A stretch of DNA of 31,667 nt from Ectocarpus siliculosus (Eukaryota; Sar; Phaeophyceae; Ectocarpales; Ectocarpaceae): assembly GCA_000310025.1 (NCBI GenBank), contig FN648804.1, positions 9,079 to 40,745 on the forward strand, written 5' to 3'. The translations under genes were made by a program, and so were the position numbers. Positions 1 through 10,423 of this stretch are shown one piece after another. A model generated the notes under the pieces. It saw only the letters and a list, made by a program, of their open reading frames with translations. It was not told where the DNA came from and searched no databases. Every line of letters begins with the position of its first letter. Positions within the stretch are counted from its first letter, which is position 1.

Positions 1-375
1 TGAGCTGCATCCTGCTAAGGGTGTTCGGCATCTTGTGCTTACTTTCTTGCGTACGGATGACAGCTACGTATGACTTAATAATAAATTTTTTGGTGCTTTC
101 ACAGAGACAGTTGTAAGCTCTGTGTAACTGCCTCGAGGGTGCTTGACCAATTTAACACAACGTGGTGCGATCATCCCCCTTGCGCGGAGTGAGGGTTCTC
201 GACCCCGCACAACATGATCTACTCGACCACCATTATGGTTACCGCCAAAAAAAAAACAGAGGTAAAAAAAAAACCCGGTAAATTGGTTGCCGAGCTCACG
301 AAGTGAATTGGCTTGTTTTACAACGTCGTTGCCAAGCGACGAAAACCCAATGTATACACGCGGGGGCTTATCTAA
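1..375 (+). repeat. Dispersed repeat family, copy 1 (truncated by window edge)
   Basis: Bases from position 1 onward match 7427 onward and the reverse complement of 15650-15910, at roughly 85% identity by eye. Shared landmarks include GTGTTCGGCATCTTGTGCTT and CCTCGAGGGTGCTTGACCA. Homology with copy 2 is clear to about 325 and fades near 375. Its outer part lies outside the window. It sits just beyond the 3' end of the minus-strand transposase, so it could belong to that element's terminus or be an independent insertion. Confidence 0.8.
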
Positions 376-615
376 GTTGCTGTAATGACGAGGAGTTTTG
401 TTTTCAAGGGATATGTGTCAATGACACGAGGGAGACGAGCTCGAAGGATGCCAATGGGGTATTCTTGCCGCACAAGCAACCCGACCAACCCACGTCAAAT
501 ACCACAACTGGATTATCAAAATAAGTTCGAAATACACGCAAACAGTCAAGTGCTGTCGTACCGAACCCCAAGCGAATCGACGTCCTCCTCACCTCTGACT
601 AGCCCACATCTTGTC
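376..615. other. Transposase 3' flank, no gene seen
   Basis: This stretch lies between repeat copy 1 and the stop codon of the minus-strand transposase, so it probably holds that gene's 3' untranslated region. Short open frames on both strands overlap each other and show no recognisable protein. I found no clear polyadenylation hexamer on the minus strand. Confidence 0.3.
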
Positions 616-1913
616 TCAGACAACACCGTCCTGAAAAGAACTCCGCCAGTGCTCGTTCAGCATGTACGCATCCCGTGGCCCGGAGGGATTCGCCGCTGCT
701 AGCCTGTAGTGGTGCTTCCAAACCTTCCCCCCCCCTCTAGCTCTGTGATCAGCGTGAAGTCCGCACGAGTCGGGCGCTGGAGTGTGACTGACCCCGGTGG
801 CGAAGCTCGACGCCGGGCAGTGGTGGTACATCATAACATGCCTGCGAATGGCTTCGATCGGGTAGACTGACGGAACCTGCTTAACCCCTCCCTGCAGCCA
901 GTAGGTGGGGTGCTGTGTGACGGAATCTGCTTTCTTGGACCGTCCAGACCCACAAGTGACGAACTCGTACGCGAGGACAAACTCCATCGCGGGGCCCGCG
1001 TCAGGGATGGAGTCAGGGCGTCGGTTGCCCTCGTGGTCGAAGAAGTACAAGATCCTTGCCAACGTGACATGACCGTCACCGCTCAGGTCGTCCCTCTTGG
1101 CCATGGGGTTCGTAAAAATTTCTACAGCGTCTCCTTGCCCGCTGCCCACCGCCCAGTCGCGCGGGGTTGCCCCGCCCGCGGTTGCGGCCTTCACGTCGCC
1201 CCCCTTGAACCGCCCCAGCCCGCTGCTGATCTTGGCAGGCACGCCGTGCTTGATCCGATGGCAGATGATCTCGTCATTTTTCAGACTCTTCCCTCCCCCC
1301 TCCCAGCAGGACGAGCACCTCAGCTCTTTACAGACGTCGCGGCCGTCACCGTCGGAGCGGCCGCAGGCATACCACAGGGTGTTGGCGTTCAGGATGGCCC
1401 CCGCGCTGGGACGTACGGCACCTTTGCTCAAACACGCTTCCCACGCCTCCCTCACCCCCCCACCGCCTGCTGATCCGCCTCCGACGTCGTCGGGCGCCAC
1501 TCCACCGCCTGCTGATCCGGCTCTGACGTCGTTGGGCGCGGCATCTTGACGCAGGATTGTCGCACGCCAAGTGGCTGAGCCGTGGGGTTGCCCCGCCAAC
1601 ATTGCTGCCGTCGGTTTCGTGCCCTCGGTGCCATCGACAACGTTCGTTATCCCTCCCGAGAGACTGTCGTCGAGCGCCTGTAGTACGCGCTGGCAGCCGG
1701 GACCAGAGGTCACCGTCTCGGTAATCATAGTTTTTTTGGAGTAGGAGTACCGGGTTGCTGTGTAGGTCTCGGATGTAGCCAACCTCATTAGCGCCAGCTT
1801 GGTGTTCGTACTCCTCGCGTGGTGTGCCGGCGGGTCTCGTGAGCTGCCTGACTTGTTGTGTTTCTTGTGGTGTTGGTGTCCTCCCTCGCTGACGTCTGCA
1901 TTCTGAGGGCGCC
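616..1913 (-). CDS. Transposase exon 7: catalytic Glu region and C-terminal tail
   Basis: The acceptor is CTTTCCCACCAG (AG at 1915-1914), behind a strong pyrimidine tract. The exon completes the split glycine codon from exon 6 and runs to the stop at 616-618. It opens with NADVSEGGHQHHKKHNKSGS, where Glu1090 is the candidate third catalytic residue. The middle is a low-complexity Gly/Asp/Ala stretch. The tail has RILYFFDHEGNRR, VLAYEFVTCG, QHPTYWLQGG and YPIEAIRRHVMMYHHCP, which looks like the conserved C-terminal region of this transposase group. Another frame (2074-1346) is also open here but does not join in phase. Confidence 0.7.
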
Positions 1914-4900
1914 CTGGTGGGAAAGGGCAGGCGAGGGAGAGGTGGAAGAGTTTTTAGGGAAACAGAGGAAACTCGGCGTACTTTCTTGTACATTACTCTA
2001 GCAGCGAGCGACAAGAATAAACATAAGAGCAACGGTCTGTGAAACGCATGAGATAGAAGTGCTTGCACGGTCAACGCATATTGCTGGCATGATGAAATGG
2101 TTCGAAGACCAGTGTCACGTAGATGAGCTGAATTTATCTGAGTACCATGAGCGACGACTCCCTTTCGTGCCCCCGACAGTCAGCCGACGTTATCGTTAAG
2201 ACATATTCTAAATCAGCAATGGGAGCAGCACACATTTTGCTATGAGCTCACATGGAGATTGTTCACCCTGCAACGCAAGACGTCGACGCTACACCACCAA
2301 CATCGCGATCAATACAGTACGAACCCAACAGCAGCGGTTAGGGAACGAGGGCTAGGAACAAACAAGAGCGATCCCGGCGCGTTCTTCTAACGAGAGAGAT
2401 ATGGCCACTCTGAGAGCGTTAAGGAACACAACACAAGTTGCGGGCTAGCACCCACGTCGATCTCGACCAAAAAAACAGGTGGCCCAAAAAACGTCGCCCA
2501 GTCTCTAGGTACCCTCTGATCCCCCACGTGTTCGATCCGTGTCTGTCACGTAGTGTTGCCATACTATGTATTAGACACACACAATGTTAGGACAGGCTGA
2601 AACACTGCTGGCTTTCAATGGTAACATCCCAAAATATGTCGTTGAGTCTCCTTACCGTGTGCTTTGATGCTGTCGGCGAAGTGAAGCCACATGTGGTTGC
2701 CCGTCCTTACGCCCGCCCGCCCCAAGGTAAGCTTCGTGTTTTCGACCTTTCGTCAATGAGGTAAAAAATGCGAAACGCGGACCGAACGATAACGGCAGGG
2801 TGAACAAATCGTTGGGTGCGGTTGGGGGAAAAAATCGTTGGGTTGGTTTCGAGCACGTAAAAACTCACACACGTAAAACTTCTGGACACAGACAGCGCCC
2901 TCAATAGTGCAGGTTGGACACACACACAACATATAGTGGAAGAGAGCAAGAGTTTCGAGCCAGATGATCCCCCCCACAACACACGACGCACGGCTACCGA
3001 ACAACCGCCGATAGCTGTAAGAATGACGATGAGAGTGGTGAGGGTGAAATGAAGGAGGACGATGGTGAACGCACCCAAAAACGACCTAGACTGCAAGGTA
3101 GCAACACACTACCCTAAACCAACAACGATGTAAGGGTTTAAGAAATACACGCAGAGGCTGATGTCATCGCCACGCTCACATAGTCTCCCGCCCGTGTGTG
3201 CAGTTGGAGCAGGTCGAAATCGGTGAACTCTTGGCCGTTGGCGGCGAAGGAGAGCGAGGACGACGCTTGGAAGTACTCGAGTACACGATCCCGCACTTCC
3301 TCGGGGCTCACGTGGCCCCATATCTCTCCGTTGTACTTCTTCAGCGCCGTTGAGTTCAGATAGTGTTTCTGGTTGTTGAAGCGCTCGTCAATTCGGACGA
3401 AAGCACGCGTTGATGGGGCAAGGGTAGGGGAGTTGGGGGTGGAAGCGGCCGGGAGTCGGGACGTCGACAGGGTACGGTATATATTTTTTGTGGATCAAAA
3501 GTACCTGCAGTAGGCTCGTGCGTTGTTACCATTGGCGGCTCGTTTGTACCACACAGCAGAGTTGGGTTAGGTGACCAGTGTGATTTACACAGAGGTGGGG
3601 GCGGTGGTAGTCATCATGGGGAGCGAGAGAGCGGGGGGGGGGGGGGAGTATTTATCATCATCAGCGAGAAAGGGGGGTGGTGTTAATCATCTGCTGGTGT
3701 ACACACAAGAAGGCAAGGATGCCTATACAACCCCGAGACCGAGCAACCCAGCAACCAAACAAGCACAAACGACAAACCGACAGGAGCAATTGCGCATGCA
3801 TGCGCGTCTCTCTTATATCTCCTGTTTGTCAGCTGCTCGATCGCGTGAGAGTAATAAGGCACACACAACAAGGACCAGACCAATAAGAACCAAAACGCTT
3901 ATTATTTCCTCTCGCTTCCGCCGTGTTGTGGCTACACCCGCCCGTCAGCCTTCCTCTCCCTGGTGGTATGTGTTCCGCTCCAGCCTCCCTCTCCCTCTGG
4001 TGTCATCCCCCTCGTCCTACTGCCGTGTGTGCATCTTTTTTGTATCGACAACTACCATACAAAGAACGTCTGCCTGAATTTGTTTGGGGTGCGCTTGGTT
4101 CTCTCTACTTCAGGTTCGGCGCAGATGCTGTGCTACTTCGATGCGCCGAGCACGGATTGAGCTGGAGGCAGTTGTGACAGCTCGGGCAAAATGCTACTTT
4201 TGTTGTACACAAGTCTTAGATTGCAATTTGGTGGCGAGTTCGTGAAATGGGCTCGAATTTCCTGTGTATCGCGCACGGACAGACAGACAAAAAAAACTTG
4301 CCCCCCACTAGCGAGTTTTTCATGGTTTTGACGTCCCCTCAAATCAACTACTGAAACTTCCTTGATGAAGCAAGACACACCCCACATGGAAATAGGGTGC
4401 AGACTTCGGCAGGTCTGTATTCATCGATGCGATATCGTTTGTGTCACTGCCGAACACTCTCACCATCGTGGCCGTGGATAACAGCAACCCGCGCAGAACG
4501 ATGAGCTGTACACTCCCAAAAAGCGCCTTCTGCGCCCCGGTGTAACCTGGGTAGTCCTTAACAGGGTTCTTGAGTGGTGAGACTCCTGCACCAAGCAAGG
4601 TGCGCCCCTGCCGGAAGATTCCCGCAACGTGTTCTCGGCCGGCTGGTGACAGAAGATCTAGGAGAAACGTCTGCGATTGACCGAGGTGGTTCTGAAAACC
4701 AAAGGCCCGAGAGCGCAACGCACAACCAACAGCGGGGTAGGTATTATCAGCACATCGCTTGTAAAGGGTACGCCATCACCTCTACACTCTCTAGCCTATT
4801 GTAGATAGTCACAAACAAAAACCCAGTGGGCTACATTTCATGTCAGAGGCAGAAGCGGATGTGGCGTTCTGCATTGAGTGCGTTGCGACGCTCAGGCCTG

Positions 4901-7900
4901 CCGAGCGATGGCGACAGAGGAAAAGAGGTGCTCAACGCAATCGACTTTCAGCAAACACAATTCCGCAACAGGCTCTGTGGTACAGGTGTGGGTCGAACCT
5001 ATACCCGCCTACGCTCAGTGAACATTGTCCGAACGAGTGGTGTAACGGGTTAGAACTCTCACCAGATTGTTGAGATGGAGGAGCTCCGGGCCCACACACA
5101 CCATGGGCGAGTGCATCGACGTCAGATCCCAAAGCGCCCGTGGATGACCGAGCAACGTGGGGTTTGGCTCCACGATGCCGAGCTCTTTGGACAACTTCAC
5201 CGCTTGTCCAGTCCCGAACCCCATTTCCAAGAGCTTAGACCGCCCGTGCTCGCACTCTCGTCGCGTTCGGCGGTTCTTGACGACGTCGTAGTCTCTCTCG
5301 CCCAGTTGTCCTCCAACGTCGTCAGCGTCTGCGCTCTGCTTGACCTTGCAAAGCGAGCAAGGATGCAACGTTCTCTGGCTGACGCCCTTGAAGCCGAGCG
5401 ATCCTTGCCTCTCCGGTGTGTCTCCGGTTTTCGACACCATGCCTCCGCGGGCAAAGACCTATTACCAAAAATACGCGAGGGACACCACAACGGAAAGGAA
5501 GGGCGAACATTAACTGTGAAGGGTGTGTGGCTGTGTTGTGTTTTCGTCCTATTTATTATGACGACAGCCCCCCCATTTGTCGTGGTGAGGCGTGTACTAC
5601 ACTTTTCAGTGTATTTATTCGTACAACTACCAACCATCCAAGGTCACACAGGAGGGGGTAAAACACGGGGAATTTATTGTGATTTTATTGCCCCACATTC
5701 CTCCTGCGGTGCATGCTGATTTTTTACTTCATCACGACAAGGGTCCAGCCGTCCATTTCCCTCGTCGACGGTGCTAATGTAGACGTTTGCTACTCACGCG
5801 AGCTTATCAGTTTTTTTCTTTCGCTTGCACGCAAAGTTGTAAATGTTTTACCCCATTGGGATTCGAACTCACGACTTTGCCACTATTTAGCGGTTTCGAG
5901 GTCACCACTAGCTAAATAAACAGACCACCGGGCGGGGCGGCCGGTTCTACCACTTGAAAAATTCAGAGATGACGCCTCGATCTACCATATACGTACCCGG
6001 AACCCGCACACATCGGAAACAAGGGAACTAGACTGAACAACAACACCCACATACTATTAACAGAGACCGGCGCCCGAATACGGTGCACCACCCTTTGCAA
6101 GAAATGACGCACGGCAAGTCATCTTTGGGGTTGCGACTCTCAAAGTCAGGGATGGTAACGCTTGCACTATAAAGCAGAGATATCCCGGTTGCCACACATT
6201 GTACGCATTTAGCACAACACTGCCGTTCCACATTCATTTTGCACGCTCGCGCCGACAGAAAAAAAAATGTATGTATATGCTGTTCCACGGGCTCTGTCAT
6301 ACGACGAATGGGAATGGAAAAAAAGAGTTGGACAGCCTGTGGTAGCAAGGACATATAAAGGACGAGCAACAGCTGCGGTGAAATATCCTCTCGACAGACG
6401 ATCAGGCGATATTCCGCAAGAGGAACCCCGCAAAAATACAAGCAAACGCGGAACATCGATGGACTAATACGCGTGCATCACAACTTGAGAGGCTGCGTGC
6501 CATCTGCCGCCTGCTTGCGTATTTTGTTCAGCTTGTTGCGCCTCTCTCAGCATGGCGATGATTTACCAAAAAAGGAAGCAATACCTCGCGACCTACGACG
6601 CAGCTTTAGTTCGAAATGTATGCTTCAATCTTTTCCACGAGGCCTACATGAGAAAACGACACAGACAGAGATTTCGGTATGGAGGTGGCCAGCGCGTTCG
6701 AGAGACGTTGGTGCAATGTTCATTCTCACCGTGCACTCGTAGCTCTCTCCCCGGACGCCACCAGAAGGTTCGACGATTTTTGTGTAGCAACCTTTCTCGA
6801 GCTCGCGAAGAACACCTGCCGCAAACGCCATGGCTCCGTCATAACACGCACCAGGTTCTGCCGTCGTTGTCGCATGAAGCCAGCGCTTACGCCGAAGCAA
6901 TCGCCGATCTAGCGTCAGCAACTGCCAGTACCCGGCCCCCTCCGAATACTGCAATGAGTATCGTGTACATTTCGCGAGCGGAGGGACGGAGAGAAAGATA
7001 ACCATGAGTCCGACGGCGACGAAAGGATCACTAACGCAGCGTGTGCTTTATTACGCGATTGCCAAACACTACGATCTAAGACATAACCACCCGACAAAAA
7101 AGCACCGCATCAGAGATAGGTACCTTCTCGCAACGGTTCCCTTAGGCTGCACAGATAGGGGGTGGTGCAATTTCCACCTTTTCGACACGGGCACGGCACG
7201 GACGCGGCGGCGAGAATCATTCGAGGGTATGAGCAAGCGGCGGCCGCAGCGGCGGGGGGGGGGGCGGGGGGGGCGGGGGGGGTGGGTACTGGTAGTCGTG
7301 CATGCCGTAATCGTTTGACCTCGCATCCCTACAAAGCCGGGACGGAGCACGCCGGGTTCTCACCGGACCAGTCTCTCACACCACCAAGCGCGAAGTGCTG
7401 TGAGGTATTCGGCGTGTCGCATGAGGGTGCGCTGCATCCTACTGAGGGTGTTCGGCATCTTGTGCTTACTTCATTGCGTACGGATGAAAGCTGCATATGA
7501 CTTAATTTTGTTTCTGGTGCTTTCACTTTCAGATACAGTTGTAAGCACTGTGTAACTGCCTCGAGGGTGCTTGACCATTTTAACACAACGTGGTGCGACT
7601 ATCCCCTTTGCGATGAGTGAGAGATTTCGACCCAGCACAACATAATGTACTCAGCCACCATTCATGGTTACAGCAACAAAGAAATAAAAGGCGGAAACCT
7701 GGTTGCCGAGATCTCGAAGGGATTGGCTTGATTTTCAAAAGCGCAGGCCATCCTTTCGAGAACCCAACCCCGATGACACACACCGGGGGGGCGGCGGTGG
7801 GCGAACCAATGGCGGCAAAACCAACTACTGTAGTCTGTACAAAAAAACTTTACACACAAACTACAAAACCTCGTTGACTCACCGGGGTCGCCATTCCGAA

Positions 7901-9985
7901 AGCGTTGAAGTCATCCGCCGAATAGCCGATAGGCAAGTTGATGAACTTGAGGTTCAAATCGTTGTGGATGACGTCAGCGCTCCTCATGTCTGGGTAATTC
8001 TCTTCTTCGCTGCCCGCTCGACGCCATCCGCCCTCCTTGAACGGATCCCGTCTTTTCACGAAGCGGTGTCCACGACGCGTGACAAACCCCTCCCCGACAA
8101 ACGACCATCCCTCCCGCCGTGAACCCGCCCCGATCCACGGGCGAAGGTGTGCACCATCCCGCAACTCCGCTCGGGTAAAAACTTCTACCCGGTCAAGCAC
8201 CTGCGTGATTTCGCGAAGATCCGTCTCAGATTCATCTCCCACCTCTTCCCAAACTCGAACCACCCCATCCTGCACAAAAGCAGCGTCGTCGTGGGCCACT
8301 CCGAGCACTTCATGGGCATCCCGGAAAAGTCGCACGGTGACCACCAGTCGCCTACTCTCTTCAACGAAGAACGTCGCTGTTATTCGGCAGGGCGTCTGAA
8401 GCGGTTCCGGCGAGCCTTCCTCTCGCAACTCACACATGACGACATCTCCTATGTACACCTTTGTGCGAGCCTGAGCGAGGAAACCATCGAAGTTGTGCTG
8501 TGGCATGCGTTGTACCAAGGTGCCGTGCATGTTGTTGCGCCTAGCGTTACGGGCAGGACGTGTCGGGAGTGGGAAAAGATGCTCGCCCGCTAACCCAAGG
8601 TCCAGTCCCTCTTCTTTTGCCACCACCGCGCCGCCGGGGTTGGCAAATATCTCCTCCATGTTAGATCTCGACTTCAGCATGAAATCGAGGACCTGTGTAA
8701 TGGGGATGTCATACACCTTCGCTGTGGTTCGAGCACCACTTGTTTTCTTGGCGGGTTTGGCCACGACATCGCGCACCCACACTTCAAAGAGAGGGAGGAA
8801 CTCGCGCATCCGAGAAACGAACTTTTGGCCGTTCTCGGGGACGTCAGCGGTGTCAAACCCTCTCCCCTCCCCGGCCCCGTCGCCCGGCTGCCCATCGACG
8901 AACGTCAAGATGTCGAACAAATCCGTCATTCCCGTCCCCGATAGTTGATGCTTGACGCCGAACACGAACAGCAAAATTTCTGTCAGAGATTTGAACGGGC
9001 GCCACTTCTGAGTCCGTGTGCCAAACTGACGTAGCTTGGTTTTGGTAGGCCCACCTTCCATCACAGTGGCGTTAAGGCGTTTACCGACGGTGCCGGCAAT
9101 GTCGGACATCCATCTCGGGTCATCCAGAGGCGGCGGTTGGCCGTCCTCACATCCCGAGGACGATCCGCCAGCAGAAGAACGCTCCGAAATATTTGCCTGT
9201 TCATGGGGGGCGGCGGGATCCATGCTGTGTCCTGCGCCGGCATGGTCCTTTCCATCACGTCCCGCTCCGTCATCATCGTCGTCGTCACTGCGCTCGTCGC
9301 CCAATGAGCCCCTGTCTTCGTCATCGTCGGTATCTACCCCCGCCCCGACATCCTCTCGTGCGCCGGCCCAAGACTCAAAGCTCTCGTAACCAGCGTCGTT
9401 TCCCTCAACCTCGACACCCTCCAGGGATGGTGCGCCGTCGCCGGCGGAGGACATGTCATCCTCGTGATGGTGGGCAGGTCCTCCCTGGTCGAAACCCTCG
9501 CCGTCGCCCCCCGCTAGGCCAGATCCTGCGCCAATGCGGCTTTCACCAACACTTCCACCAGCGTCGACTTCTCCATCAATGCCGCCGCTGTTACCATCCG
9601 CATCATCTCCACCAACATCACCGCCGCCGTCAATCATGATGTCATCGTCTTCGCCGCCGCGGCCTGCCGACCATGCAATATCCCCACCACCCTCCTCATT
9701 GGCATCAGCGCCAGCAATGCCAGTAGCGGAGGTACCACCGACATCCGGTCTCACACGGAAGCGTGCACGGGCGGCCCAAGCCGTGAAGACCGTAAGGTCT
9801 GTTTTTGTGTCGTCCCTTGCGTCCCGCGCATCTGTGCTACAGTACCGTCCATCCTTGGCTTGCCGTTTCACAAGATGATGCCAATGGTGTGCAAGATCAC
9901 GATGGCGCGGGAAATTCTGCCAGCAGTACGGGCAATAACCTCCATGTCCGCCTTCGCGCGCCCGCTTGCTACTTCGTCGTTCCAT
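616..9985 (-). CDS. KDZ/Plavaka-like DDE transposase, seven exons
   Basis: Exons, in transcript order, are 9985-7883, 6948-6730, 5458-5063, 4691-4464, 3383-3180, 2746-2656 and 1913-616. Their lengths sum to 4,539 bases: 1,512 codons plus stop, no internal stop, all junctions GT-AG and in phase. The order is: C2H2 finger (residues 18-37), long D/E/G-rich linker (about 45-290), a YIGDVV segment resembling the BAH-like part of such transposases, ADDF (690-693), an RELEKG segment, GDTPE followed by CSLC, PELLH (898-902), HMWLH (1068-1072), SEGGHQHHKKH (E1090), and a C-terminal tail with RILYFFDHEG and YPIEAIRRHV. This order resembles eukaryotic KDZ/Plavaka transposases, which cut and paste DNA in the nucleus; that family assignment is from memory. 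It faces a second gene head to head. The splicing is inferred from sequence. The exon 5, 6 and 7 boundaries are the least certain. Confidence 0.7.
2656..2746 (-). CDS. Transposase exon 6: HxxxH motif
   Basis: This short exon of 91 bases enters in phase 0 after GACGAAAG and leaves in phase 1 at the donor GTAAGG. It encodes RTGNHMWLHFADSIKAH. The spacing His-x3-His followed by an Ile-rich helix and Gly matches the segment just before the catalytic Glu in KDZ-type transposases. AG sites at 2748-2747 and at the GAAG before CTTACC both keep the frame, so the start may vary. Confidence 0.5.
3180..3383 (-). CDS. Transposase exon 5
   Basis: This exon gives 68 codons in phase 0. It has no ATG, so simple ORF calling misses it. 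It starts RFNNQKHYLNSTALKKYNGE and includes EEVRDRVLEYFQ. The donor is GTGAGC after GACTAT. The acceptor (GACGAG, AG at 3385-3384) has a modest pyrimidine tract, and the frame is open further upstream, so the 5' end may shift. Confidence 0.55.
4464..4691 (-). CDS. Transposase exon 4
   Basis: This exon gives 76 codons in phase 0, from the acceptor GGTTTTCAG to the donor GTGAGA. It encodes NHLGQSQTFLLDLLSPAGRE and later TGAQKALFGSVQLIVLRGLL, a helix-rich segment. Phase joins cleanly to both neighbours, and similar helices follow the PDLLH motif in related transposases. Confidence 0.65.
5063..5458 (-). CDS. Transposase exon 3: CxxC and PELLH region
   Basis: This exon gives 132 codons in phase 0, between GGTAATAG and the donor GTGAGA. 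It contains GDTPERQ followed by HPCSLCKV, the usual order of an acidic motif then a Cys pair in KDZ-type transposases. It ends ALWDLTSMHSP and GPELLHLNNL, matching the place where fungal Plavaka proteins have PDLLHQ. Glu here replaces the expected Asp. Confidence 0.7.
5800..5930 (-). mobile_element. tRNA-derived SINE-like sequence in transposase intron 2
   Basis: On the minus strand, TAGCTAGTGGTGA (5914-5902) resembles an internal A box. GAGTTCGAATCCCA (about 5871-5858) resembles a B box. They are spaced as in a tRNA gene, and the tRNA-like part is about 75 bases (5925-5851). The T arm pairs poorly and the acceptor arms do not close well, so a decayed tRNA or tRNA-derived SINE is more likely than a working tRNA. 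The 3' extension (5850-5800) is A/T-rich. Confidence 0.4.
6730..6948 (-). CDS. Transposase exon 2
   Basis: This exon gives 73 codons in phase 0, between the acceptor ATTGCAG and the donor GTGAGA. It begins YSEGAGYWQLL and contains FAAGVLRELEKGCY. Both fit the conserved block after the first Asp in this transposase type: a small-Gly-Gly-x-Tyr stretch, then a long helix ending in LExG. The frame is also open upstream of the acceptor, so the 5' boundary rests on the splice signal and on phase. Confidence 0.65.
7253..7286 (+). other. Long G-run tract (G-quadruplex candidate)
   Basis: Four or more runs of G, several of them 7-11 long, are separated by single C or T bases. The tract lies in transposase intron 1, immediately outside dispersed repeat copy 2. 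The transcript of the transposase would carry the C-rich strand. Confidence 0.7.
7295..7790 (+). repeat. Dispersed repeat family, copy 2 (in transposase intron 1)
   Basis: This is the most complete copy. Its outer part (about 7295-7425) matches the reverse complement of 16045-15915, including CCTCGCATCCCTACAA and GTTCTCACCGGACCAG. Its inner part matches copy 1 to about 7790. It lies wholly within the intron between exon 1 (ends 7883) and exon 2 (starts 6948). I found no matching inverted ends within the copy, so its class (solo terminal repeat, MITE or SINE) is open. Confidence 0.8.
7883..9985 (-). CDS. Transposase exon 1: zinc finger, acidic linker, first catalytic D region
   Basis: This exon gives 701 codons from the ATG at 9985 and ends at a GTGAGT donor (7882-7877). 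Residues 18-37 form a C-x2-C-x11-H-x3-H finger. Residues from about 45 to 290 are dominated by Asp, Glu, Gly and Ser. From about 290 the protein is globular, with FLPLFEVWVRDVV and YIGDVVMCELREEG. It ends with NLPIGYSADDFNAFGMATP, the likely first aspartate motif of the DDE fold. Reading through the donor would add only ten residues before a stop, so splicing to 6948 is the better reading. A start this far upstream fits, because the base before the ATG follows CTAG and a TATAAA lies about 60 bases upstream. Confidence 0.8.
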
Positions 9986-10246
9986 CTAGCGATCATCACC
10001 GCAGGTATGTGTGATGATGACGTGTGTGCGGAGTGCGGGCTGTTTATAATACGACAGTGCCGTCGACCCCCCCCCCCCCCCTCCCTTCGGATTTATTTTT
10101 GAGCTCAATTCCCGCTTCGGGCCCCCCTCTTTTTTGAAAATTAGCCGTTGCGTTGCGTTCACCCTAAGTAGCTCTCGTGCGCAATACACACTCTAATCGT
10201 CCCCTTCACGCCAGACCGCCCCGATCGTGAAGCCCTCACGAAGACC
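9986..10246. promoter_or_regulatory. Divergent intergenic promoter region
   Basis: Only 261 bases separate the ATG of the minus-strand transposase from the first ATG of the plus-strand gene. A TATAAA hexamer on the minus strand (10049-10044) lies about 60 bases upstream of the transposase ATG. A run of 15 C (10067-10081) follows. I saw no comparable TATA box facing the plus-strand gene. A shared bidirectional promoter is an inference from this layout. Confidence 0.45.
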
Positions 10247-10423
10247 ATGCCTACTGACGAGTCGCACGCCACACCAGCCAGGGCTACCATGTCGTCGAGG
10301 ACTGCTATGGAACGTGAGGGCCCGGCCCAGGAACTGGTCCACAGAGACAAACGGCCGAGGGTGGGCGACCGTCATGGCGGACAACCCAAATCGACAAGGA
10401 AGGGGGCTAGGGGAACGCGCACG
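10247..10423 (+). CDS. Accessory gene exon 1
   Basis: This exon gives 59 codons from the ATG at 10247 to the donor GTGAGC, phase 0. It is hydrophilic and basic, with KRPRVGD and PKSTRKGARG. A second in-frame ATG at 10289 could also start translation. Intron 1 is long (1,838 bases). Confidence 0.5.

Noticed and set aside
1346-2074. 242-codon minus-strand ORF overlapping transposase exon 7
   Set aside because: It does not join exon 6 in phase and lacks the C-terminal transposase motifs. The exon 7 frame has the E-rich HQHHKKH motif and the tail.
2707-3096. 129-codon minus-strand ORF
   Set aside because: Composition is intron-like and hydrophobic by chance. It lies in the intron between transposase exons 5 and 6, overlapping part of exon 6.
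5851-5925. Functional tRNA gene on the minus strand
   Set aside because: The T arm has mismatches, the acceptor arm does not pair, and no clear anticodon arm forms.
8037-9878. Several plus-strand ORFs opposite transposase exon 1
   Set aside because: They are shadows of a GC-rich 701-codon exon, with Ser/Pro/Arg-rich low-complexity products.
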